Shown here piece by piece: positions 13,749-22,932 of a stretch of 64,000 nucleotides of DNA. Each line of letters opens with the position of its first letter. Within the stretch, counting starts at the first letter, position 1. Both the position numbers and the translations under genes were made by a program. The stretch spans positions 26,540,599-26,604,598 of the forward strand of contig NC_088309.1 in NCBI RefSeq assembly GCF_910592395.1, in the 5' to 3' direction. The DNA is from Lineus longissimus. Lineage: Eukaryota; Nemertea; Pilidiophora; Heteronemertea; Lineidae. The notes below the pieces were generated by a model. That model was not told the origin of the DNA and did not search any database. It was given only the letters and a program-made list of their open reading frames with translations.

Positions 13749-14157
13749 AGCTGCGCTTACACCACGATATATTGGTGGACCAATTGCACTTACACCACCA
13801 CATTGCCGCGACAAATTGGTTCGGCAATCCATTGCCGATACAAATTGCCGAGCGAATTTGTCCCACCAAGCTTGATGGTCCAAATCGCCCGGCTTGTTAA
13901 AAGCTCGGCTTTGTCGTGGTGTACGCGCAAATGGATCGGCAATTAGCTAGTTAGATGGTTCGGCTCCAGGCGGCGCTTTCAAAATGGCGCTTTCTGCCAA
14001 GGCTTTCTGCGTTCTGCTTATTGTTTGCGCGCCATCTGTAGCCGGATTTTATAACTAGCTGCAGCGCTGGTGTAAGCGCTTGGTGGATTTTCGATGGTGC
14101 GGCATTGGTTCCCGAACCAAGATTGGTGGTCCATTTTCAGGTGGTGTAAGTGCGGCT
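13749..14157. mobile_element. Innermost 409-bp miniature inverted-repeat element
   Basis: TAT duplications at 13746-13748 and 14158-14160 bracket inverted ends AGCTGCGCTTACACCAC and AGCCGCACTTACACCAC (15 of 17 identical). A second inner pair of CTTACACCACC / GGTGTAAGCGC motifs and mirrored TTGGTGGACCA / TGGTGGTCCA segments give the unit a strongly folded character. It codes for nothing recognisable. The superfamily is uncertain: TAT is not the TTA/TAA expected of Harbinger, and a TA duplication (Tc1/mariner type) is possible if the end is set differently. Confidence 0.75.
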
Positions 14158-14290
14158 TATGCCCTGCGTCTCCATTGGATATTCCTTTTTGGTCATGTAG
14201 GCCTTTGTAGTCCTCATTTCGCAGCAGTCAATCGCGTTTATCCGCACGCTGTCATTATTTCAGAAGACAATTTCTTATGAATATTGAAAA

Positions 14291-14317
14291 TGAAAATACA
14301 AGTAACTTGTATTTTCA
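14291..14317. repeat. 27-base near-perfect palindrome
   Basis: TGAAAATACAAGT and its exact reverse complement are separated by one base. It lies within the second Harbinger-type element, next to its MADF fragment. Confidence 0.95.
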
Positions 14318-14378
14318 CTTGCAACATCAAATTGACATGTACATGTATATAAAACCTGACTTTTAAGCAACAAATTAC

Positions 14379-14468
14379 AGGTTCGTGCTTGTTATGATAA
14401 TCATCAGTTTCGGGGTCCCAGAGTAGTTCCCGTTGATGAACCTCTTGAATTAATTTCGCCTCAGACAT
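14379..14468 (-). pseudogene. MADF (Myb/SANT-like) domain fragment of the Harbinger accessory gene
   Basis: The minus-strand frame begins MSEAKLIQEVHQRELLWDPE and goes on TDDYHNKHEP. This matches the start of a MADF domain (LI..V..R..LWDP...DY.NK). PIF/Harbinger transposons typically encode a second protein with a Myb/SANT or MADF fold that helps the transposase reach the nucleus and bind DNA. After HEP a GT (GTAATT) could be a donor site. The frame stays open beyond it without domain similarity, and upstream it is also open, so the true exon start is taken at the ATG. No further MADF exons are visible; the copy is incomplete. Confidence 0.7.
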
Positions 14469-14687
14469 TGCTTCCGTGTTGTTCCCTCGCAAAAGAATGG
14501 ACATGTTCAATCCCAATATGGGCCTATATTCCCAATCCACAGTGCATATATGCCCGCAATGTGACACGGCATAACCTATGGGAACGATCAATAACACCAA
14601 CGAAGGTTCATTGTCCGTGTGGCGCGCCAGGCGGTAAAAAGGGAATGTTGTGCAGGGCACGGAACAGCCTATGGATACGCAGCCTAA

Positions 14688-14791
14688 AGGAGTTGCGGCT
14701 GACTGACAAGCCGTCATACAAAAACTTCTAGAAAAGGTTTCATCACCCTACGAAGCAAGACACTCACTTGAGAGTTGCTATACCTGCTTCT
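14688..14791 (+). pseudogene. Harbinger transposase, continuation after the insertion (partly deleted)
   Basis: Skipping the inner element and one TAA copy, the frame continues exactly from CLL with KELRLTDKPSYKNF up to TAG (14729). In another frame, from 14738, FHHPTKQDTHLRVAIPAS is found. KQDTxxRxAIPAS is a hallmark of Harbinger transposases, normally some 25 residues after the NF(L)R segment. The few bases between NF and this block show that an internal deletion has removed the intervening part. Nothing of the DDE catalytic domain follows; the terminal repeats begin soon after. Confidence 0.8.
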
Positions 14792-16481
14792 TGTTCAAGT
14801 CACATGAACTCCGGTAGATCACATGACGCAAATCCTATTTCTGATTGGCTGAAGAGTTTGCAACATTTTTACAACATGCAACAAAGAATTGCATTGCATT
14901 TAATTTGCAACAATTTTACAACATGTTGTAAGACGCGTTTTGCTCTGTACACACTACGCAACATTTTTGCAACATTTGTTGCAACTGGAAATGTAAAAAT
15001 GTTGCTAATATTTTACTAGTGTACACAGGCCTTTAGGCAATAATGTTACCCTTTTAGTTAGGGAAACTGGTGCCTTCTGCATTAGGTGGACCCCACTTAC
15101 TCATCTGTCAGACCGGCCTCACACGTCGGCAGTAGAGTTTAAGGTCCAGTCTGCGAGATTTACCCATTTCTACCCAGCCAAAAGCGGGTGATTGGGCTAG
15201 TCTCTCCATGGATTCTTGTGTCCCGGTGCTGAAAGGATCCCTCCACAAGGGCAGACTACATCCGGTGGCACTGAAGTATGGAAGAAAGACAGAAGACGAC
15301 CAATTTGCGAAAAGGATCATCATCATCATCATCATGGTAACAGCTGAGGATGAATCATGTTGCTGTGTGTAGAATTGATGGTCCAATATAGGTTAGGTTA
15401 TCTGTTTGCGCACACATTGCAAGGGTGGAGCTTGCTTGAAGTAGATTGCGCCAGTCTACCGCAATTCACTGTTACACATCCAGAAGCTATTATCCTTAGG
15501 CTTTGAGTCCTTAGTTTAGTAGAGTTTGACGAGTAATGTAATATATACGAACAACGCAGCAACAACTCAGCTGAGCGCCAGGCCCTTGGGCCTCTTGTTA
15601 AACATAATCATGGATTCTTTGGTCAGCTTTTGCCTTTGATGTCCTTGTGTCATTTTGTGTCATCCCCAGAAGATTACACGCTAGTGTATGGCGATGTGTT
15701 GTGCTAATCTCACAAGACAAAGTCGCTGACCAACTGGAGTTTATAGATTATCTCATAGACAGGAGGACGGGATGAGCGTCTTTTGATGAGAGATTACATT
15801 TGTTTTATCGGTCGGATTCTAGCTGCTTTCAAAAGCAATCTTTATAAAAACACTTGACATGAATGTACCCTTAAGGCAAGAATGATTATACTCACCCCAC
15901 TAAATTGCTCGCATCCTTTGAAGTGTCATAAGGAAATCATAAATTCATTCATAAACCTGCTTTAAAAATATGGGAAAAGTAGTTTAACCAAGGATGGAAA
16001 TCGTTCAATATGGCACTGTAACATGGCATTTCGCGTTTTCAGTCGTTTGAAGTGTCACTGGCCCCTTTTACCTTACAATACAATAGCCGTGTCACTCATC
16101 ACTCTTCGTAAATGGCTCGCAATGTTTGCCTGGACTGAGACTCTGGTCAAGCACAAACGTAGTGAAATAGATGAAGTAGTGCGTCACCTTGACAGTGATT
16201 GGTGACACTTCTTAATCCATTACGCACACGAACCTAAGACATGATGACACTCGAAGAAAACATACAAGACGCATTATCAGATCCAAGCACCTGCATTTGG
16301 AGAAGAAAAAAGAGAGTTTCGTGATATCAAGATTGGTGTCGTGATATCGTGAATGGTACAGTGGTCGGAATTGCTTAGGCATGAAACGACCAAGTCAGGT
16401 GAAAGGTGCCAATCACTTTGCCAAGTTAGGGCACTAAGGTTAGGGTATCTGTTTTACATTTCGCGACTTCACACAAATATG

Positions 16482-16610
16482 CAGTAGAACCTCTCTATAA
16501 AGGTCACCATTGGGACTGACAAATGCTGACATTAATGTAGAGGTGTCCGCTAGGGGAGGTCCCATATCATGTCTTGTTATCTTTGGTGATAGAGAAAGTC
16601 CACAACGTGG
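16482..16610 (+). mobile_element. pogo/Tigger-like transposon end, truncated
   Basis: CAGTAGAACCTCTCTATAAA followed by GGTCACCATTGGGAC, then TAGAGGTGTCCGCTAGGGGA, is the pattern of Tigger/pogo terminal sequences (CAGT..AACCTC, then a GAGGTGTCC..A/TGAGG block). The opposite inverted end is not found nearby, so this is a solo or decayed copy. The right limit is approximate. Confidence 0.5.
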
Positions 16611-19600
16611 CCTTACTCATGGTCTTACCCATAGCCATGGATTAGAGCTTGATGGTCGGTGCTCGAGGAAATTGTTTCGGGCAAACCATCTTCTACTTTA
16701 ATGAAAAACTCTAGAACAGAGAAATGACTATAGAATCGAACACATTTGGTAGGTGTGTCAGGCTTGCATGATTCAACACAATATCTATACATGCTTCATG
16801 CTTTTTATAGCAAAGGAGTGCTACCGGTACCTTATCGATCCATATCTTCACACTGCCATTTCTTACAGGAATGATACGTCTTTTTTCATGGAGTACCCTT
16901 TGTCATGAACCAATGTACGTATCGTAATCGTCAGACAAACCATGTTCAGGGCTTTCATGATTTCCTCATTCCATACAGGATTCTCAAAATACTGCAAAAT
17001 ACTTGAAGAGTTTCCTATTCAGTAATAAACATTAGAAATTTCTTATTCATACCGTCGCCTTTCTTTGGCAGATTTCTCAGATGCTATCATGCACTAGAAT
17101 CGATCACATAATAAAAATTTACCAAGTTTAAGTACTCTACCGCTGCATTAACGACTAAGAACCTCTGTTTGGTATGCAACGTTCATGAATTGTTAATCAA
17201 GGCTGAGTTCACAGACCATAATCTTGAATGATGTGACTCAACACACCAGGGATATTGTTTTAAGCAACTGAATCTTTAAAAAGAGGCAAGAATTGGATGC
17301 GCTATGCTATGACTGAGACACCTGATAAATAAGTGAATAGGTAGGCAAAGCAAGATTTGCACCAGCTTGTTTAAAATAGAGGTAGAGTATTCTATTTGGA
17401 AAGACGTTTTGCTTTTGATCCGAAAGTTATTGTCTAAGTACAAAGAGCTTTGATTAAATCAATTCAACGCGAAGAGACAGTGTCATGCTCTCGTTACTGT
17501 ACTTCTTTTTAAAGTCTTTCTTTCTTGTCTTCAGAGGCAAACTCACTCCTTTCAAGTCTGACAAGTTAACATCCAAAGAAGTAAACGGAATAGCCGCCGA
17601 CTAGTGATAAATGCTGAAACTATTATGCCCTAGTCAAGGGTGTATCCACGAGCCTGTAGTTAACCACTTATTTCATACTTCTTACTCTCCGATTCTTGAG
17701 TGAATTCTCAATTGTAAGGGCTATAGTCAGTTAACCATTGTTGAAGACGAATAGGAATAAAGAGCTGTGCTAACCTCAACCATAACCATCCGAGAAGCGA
17801 AGTAATTTAGAATCAGAAATAGGTAGCATCGGGAATAAGCAATGGGAAATAAGTAGCCAACTACAGCTTCATGAGAAATCCAGAGAATCATTTTGTCCTT
17901 GTGTATCAACGGGTGAGGCAAGGCCAATCAGCGCAGACAAAACAAACCGAGTACAGTTAGTCAGGTACATGCAAATATGGTGGGGATAAATCAGGGCGAG
18001 GAAGTCGATCTAGGTACCCATGTTGGTTTATTTTGAAGTTCTTCGCATTCTTTGTTCTTAAACCTGATGACAATGACTGGCATTAATGGTAAGTAATGTC
18101 CGTAGCAGGTGCGAGAGATCAGTCTCGATGGCTTAATTCATCCCCCAGGCAAGTTGGCTACTATAAATCTCACCAAAGTATTAATGCTGAAGCGTTTTTA
18201 TGGTAGTTGTCGTAATGAGAAGGTCAGGATATCAGACTTTTACTCACTGATTGCTTGTCAGTACCAAATGCTTTGTTGCGGCCAGAATTAATTAATTGCT
18301 TCACCCTTGCCGGACTGGGAGATTCTGTCCTTAGTCTGTTCAAAGAGGGGGCTCAATTTTGAGGTCTCGGTGGTGTTGGATACTCTCATCGCGATGATAG
18401 CAAATACCAACACTACTACTTTGTAGCATGATGTTTTTGGATTGAGACAGATTATAGTTTCAACATCATGTAAAATGCTACCGTATAATTAATGGGTAAC
18501 AACAATTGTGAAAGTGGTGGCTGGTCCATGTTGTTGGCGACCTTTAGAAAGGATCAGGGAAAATCAGATCTGTGAATTTTTTATGGGCTATTTCTTTGCT
18601 CGTAATGGAGGATATAAAAATGCCTATATTTTTATATTTTTGCCTATGATCCGATCAGGTGACCAGAAATGCTGCAAGCGTCGACAAAAGATGCGGAACC
18701 AATCACCATTCCGGATGAATCTCAATCCATTATTTTTACGAGGTGTCATAAAAAAATTATTTCATGATTATCATGCAGTTTTATGTTTTCTGTCATTCAA
18801 TTATCTGCATTAAAGATTGTTCCATGGAGTTGATAAATCGGCTTAACACTACTGTATGATTTTTTTTTCTTAATAATTCATTGTTTTTTATCCTAGCAGT
18901 ATCTTTGGCCAGAATTTTCACTTCTAAAAATACATATTTCCGAGCAAAAGCCGAACAAATTGGTTTACTTGATGATACAATTTTCAAATGCGAAAGCTGC
19001 AGCAGTGTGACCAGCTGTTAAACTATGTGCATTATTATCATTCATCTGGCCACAGGGGAATTTATGTTTTCATATGGCTCCTTATCGCACAAAACATATT
19101 GACGCGGACATGACGTATTGCTTCGCGCTGGCAGAGGTCTGTGAATCCCGTGGTGGCACAGGAATACTGTGGTTTCAGTATGACTCATCTTTCGGCAGAG
19201 CACTGCGGTGATTGAAAACACAATTTGAGCTATCACTGAACTTATTTCCAAATTCTGTTCGGTAGTTATCCAATCAATAAACTATGTAGAGAAGAACCTT
19301 GTAAGACGATGGTTCGAATCAGCGCGTGGAGATCGAGGCCTCATTCGGGGCCACTGTTCTACAATATCTCGGTATTGTTACCAAAAGTAAAAAAAAATTT
19401 TAATGAAAGGTCAGTAATACGCTGTACTTTACTGGCTACACTGCCGACTAATGTCGAATAAATCTTTCCTAGTTGTTTAACGAATGTTTCATTGACAGGT
19501 GATGACGTTTAATGCCAGTTTATTGTTAATTCCTTGGCAAGCTTGACTCATTCTCCAAATTAAATTTTCCGATTTTCAATTCGGCCCGGTCTGTCATGAA

Positions 19601-22025
19601 ATAAATTTCACTGATTAAGTCTAGAATTTATTTGCTCTCTAAAGCAGTTGCTACTGCTGGTGAAGGGTGAAGAGAATGAAGTTTCATTGGAATTAACTGA
19701 TTGCACTCCATTTTAATCAACCCGCTGCAAGGAATGACACACGGTTATTTGGCTGAAATTTCTAAACACCCTGCCACCGTATACACAAGTGGAACTCTCA
19801 AAGTAGCCTGTCAGATTAAGAGCTGTTTTTTTCCGAATTAGTTTCCGAACTAATAGAACTGCTGTAATGCAGTGTATGTGACTACCTATTGCCACTACTT
19901 CCTTTCTATTGGCTATAACTCATAGCAGCTACCCCAGATGACGGTGATATGATCTCTGAAATAGATGCATAGAAAGCTTAGTTCGTATCTTAGGCGTAGA
20001 TGACTTTTAGATATAAGACTTTAAGGAGGGAAAAAAGTACATGGTCATTTTGAATTTATCATTCTTGTAAAAGGTTTAATACCAATTTACAAAAAAACCA
20101 AAAAAACATCACTTAGTTTTGAAGTCCCTTAGAAGTGAATATTGTTCTCTCGGGTGACCTTTTTCAACACAACGCCAAAGGTTGTTCAGATATCCCCACT
20201 CATAAAGTCACCCAGAGTACACTAAAATCCAATTAAATAGAAATGTAGTGGCATTCTGTGCTGAGATGACCATCTTCCTTTTTACGTTCAAACTGTAATA
20301 AAATCTCGAGTAGAACTCATCCAATCCCATCAGATATGAATAATGGTTTCCCTCACCCCAGGGTAATATGTGAGCAGTTTAATGAGATACCAGACATTTG
20401 TTTGAAGATTCGCAAACCTGAAGTTAAATTAGATGTTAATTTCCTGTAGCTCTATATGAATAGAATTTCCTTCCTTTTTATGTTGTAATTTCCCCCTGCA
20501 CCTATCTTATTGAAATCCTGTTTGGCGTTCAGCGGGAAATTGTCTGTCTTTGCATGTTGTTTAGTGTCTTCGGATGTTTCACAAGGAAGTTTGTGAAAAT
20601 CAGAATTTAGACGGAAGGACGGAAAGACGCAATGTGGTGATGACAAATCATAGTTTGATTAATTGATTAATTAGCTTAAACTGCAGTCGTGTACCAACAG
20701 TTAGGTACTGTCGAATGTGCCCTCGCTATTATGACGCGATTCTCTCAAAGAAGCCAACCCTATCGTTCCAGAAAGTATTGTTCACGGATCATCTCATTAA
20801 TGTTTTGCGGAAGAAATCCTCTAAGCCCAATCTACCTTAGATCTCTCGTGTTGAATAACAGTCAGAATAACGAGCTTGATAAATGCTACTATTTATCACA
20901 TACAGCTATATCTGAATAGAATTATACTGTCATGTCCCTAAATCAGGGAGTTCTTCCCCTACAAAGCAAAGTCTTTTAAGACGACTGTTCCGTCTTAGAT
21001 TTCAAGGACATTCGATTGAACGTCTAGACAATAAATGATTTTGCAGGAAAACATTTTAGTTATTCATTTACTAAAATCTCATGGGATTTTTGTCAAGGCC
21101 AATATTCTTTTTCACACTGACATGAACTAAGAGACGTAATCAGTCATTCCCTGTCTAATATTTCAAACCTTTCAATGCTTGCATAGCACCATCTATCGCT
21201 GGCTTATGACACAATAACTCATCCAAGGGTACACAACCTTTTTCATTCAGCAAAAGCTGAATGATTGCAAAATAAATGGCGTATTTGCTTCACGAGATGT
21301 CTATTCAGGAGACTTTGAGCCCATCCCTGGTGAAGGATGAGGAGGTATAAAACATTAGCATCGGCATTACATTTCTTTAATTTTTCATGTGAAAATGGTG
21401 TCGATAAAGGATGAAGAAGGATGAAAAGTCACAGCAAAAACTCGCATGATAAAAATGTCTGTCATGTCAGAGGATAATGCTGATGTCGAGGATGACAAAT
21501 GAGGTTAATAAAGCGAGGATTAATGCTGCACGAAAACTAATCAAAATGAATTAAGATAAAGGTAAGGAAATGTGAGAAATTAAACATTCTTATAGTGCAT
21601 AGTGGATCTGTGCTTTTGATCAAGAGTTCTAAATCATGATCTGGAGAAATCGTCTGTTTTAACCTTTATGAAATATAGCATTTTGATAACGTTCCACCGA
21701 TTATTTATTTCTTAACTTCATTTCTTGTTTTTATTCAGCTTCCTCTTTTCCTCATTTGTCATTTACGGAAGGTTTATCTGATTTCGTTACGCCCTCTTAA
21801 CTGATATTCATTTGTACACTTGGAAAGTGGCGAATTAATTGAAGTATCTGAAACGGGACAAAAATTAAATTGTAACCAAATATGAAATAACTCAAACCAC
21901 CTCGATAATTTGTATTCTCCTTACAGTATCTTCTCTTTTCTTTATCTGACAATGTGACATGTCTGATATCTCGGAGGCAGGTTTTCACTTGGCTTCACTT
22001 GTCTCTGCTGTTTGCTTACGAACTA

Positions 22026-22480
22026 CTGACTCAGGAGGTTGTATGGTTGGCCCTAAGAGAATGGGAGGGTGGCATGAAACCAAGGGTAAAACATTGTGGT
22101 CGCCACCACATCCAAAGGGGACATGAACCATAATGACTCATCTTTGAGGGGGCCACAAAAACAAAATATTACAGCTTGTGATCTAACTCTGTTACGTTGA
22201 TTAGCTGAACCGCCCAAGTTTATTTTCCAGTTGAATTTTTATGGATTGGCCCTAGGAGAGTTAAGAGGTTCTTGAAACGGGTTTAAAAACATTGGGGTTA
22301 TCATATGGGATTTACCAGAGCGTATACTCATGGTGAGTCATAACTTTAAAAAGGCAAGTAGTGGAACAGAGATCCTGGGCCAAAATGAACGGTTTATGGA
22401 GAATGTTTTGAACCGTGGTGAAAAAGTAATGTTATCTTAGCAATGTGGTTGTCAGCGCCCATGCTTATTTTCTGCTTGAA
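22026..22480. repeat. Decayed tandem repeat, period about 220-240 bp
   Basis: TATGG(A)TTGGCCCTA(A/G)GAGA, then (GAAAC..GGGTAAAA / GAAACGGGTTTAAAA)CATTG, occurs at about 22040 and 22240. CGCCCA(A/T)G(T/C)TTATTTTC(C/T) occurs at about 22210 and 22457. The units are strongly diverged. I see no coding potential. Confidence 0.45.
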
Positions 22481-22918
22481 TTAGTCGGCGCTCACTGCCT
22501 TTCGGGAAAGATTTGAAAATTAGTGTCCTTCAGGGACTTCTATCAATCGTGGACAAAACACTTCGAAACTGACAGAGATACGGCAATTTAGTTTTCTTAA
22601 TAATGACATGCCAATTCATTTGAAATGCAAAATGGGACACACTGATCAGGACTAATGTTCTGCATCAATATCACATGTGTTTCCTCACCCCGAAATCAGT
22701 GTCTGTTCCATCATTGGAATCCGACGGTAATTACAAAACTAGAAACAAGATTTCATGGACCAATACTCCTCTGACTTTGCCGTGATTGATAAAGATATTG
22801 CAAAAAAGGACAAACATGATAAGGTAAAACAAGATAATTTTCCACTTGGTCGAATAGTTGCTGTAATGTAATTGTTGCGTCTCTCGCAGCATCTTATAGG
22901 GTGTCGTGTTCCGGAGAT

Positions 22919-22932
22919 GGGGGGGGGGGGGG
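22919..22932 (+). repeat. G14 homopolymer
   Basis: Fourteen consecutive G residues. Confidence 0.95.

Larger units (their letters stand above)
13676..14684 (-). mobile_element. Second Harbinger-type element inserted in the outer transposase frame
   Basis: TAA duplications at 13673-13675 and 14685-14687 flank 1,009 bp with inverted ends GGCCGCGTATCCATAGG and GGCTGCGTATCCATAGG (16 of 17 identical). Both ends continue with similar GCCCT-containing DNA. Removing the element plus one TAA restores the outer transposase reading frame, which proves the insertion borders. It carries a MADF-domain exon fragment on the minus strand (14379-14468). Without the third element inside it, it is about 600 bp, so it is a non-autonomous or strongly reduced copy. 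Confidence 0.85.
13298..15032 (+). mobile_element. PIF/Harbinger DNA transposon, outer element (interrupted, decayed)
   Basis: TTA target duplications at 13295-13297 and 15033-15035 flank a 1,735-bp unit. The first 37 bases of the left end and the reverse complement of the right end agree at 32 positions and share GTGTACAC, then AGTAAAATATTAGCAACATT. TTA/TAA duplications are diagnostic of PIF/Harbinger. Remnants of its transposase lie on the plus strand at 13514-13675 and 14688-14791. Between them sits a second element (13676-14684), leaving about 720 bp of the original. Subterminal DNA is filled with CAACATTTT repeats and extra end-like copies. It is clearly non-functional: frame-shifted, deleted and interrupted. 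Confidence 0.88.
11833..15599. mobile_element. Helentron/HINE-like element hosting nested Harbinger insertions
   Basis: The left end is a perfect hairpin, AGCTCAGCT-GAAA-AGCTGAGCT (11833-11854), after a T-run. It is followed within 35 bp by a GTCT microsatellite. The right end carries CTCAGCTGAG (15566-15575) and the hairpin AGGCCC-TT-GGGCCT (15580-15593), then CTTGTT. Palindromic subterminal repeats shared by both ends, an internal tetranucleotide microsatellite and a 3' terminal hairpin are the known layout of HINE/DINE-type non-autonomous Helentrons. Without the inserted Harbinger the unit is about 2.0 kb. No Rep/helicase is present, and I have only this one copy, so joining the two ends into one element is inference. 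Confidence 0.42.

Noticed and set aside
14080-14280. Plus-strand frame in the transposon stack
   Set aside because: It crosses the end of the 409-bp element and shows no domain.
14768-15019. Plus-strand frame starting MRVAIPAS taken as an independent gene
   Set aside because: Its start is the tail of the Harbinger KQDTHLRVAIPAS block, and the rest runs through terminal repeats rich in CAACATTTT.
19300-19330. GGTTCGAATC as a tRNA B box
   Set aside because: There is no A box, cloverleaf or acceptor stem at the right distance.
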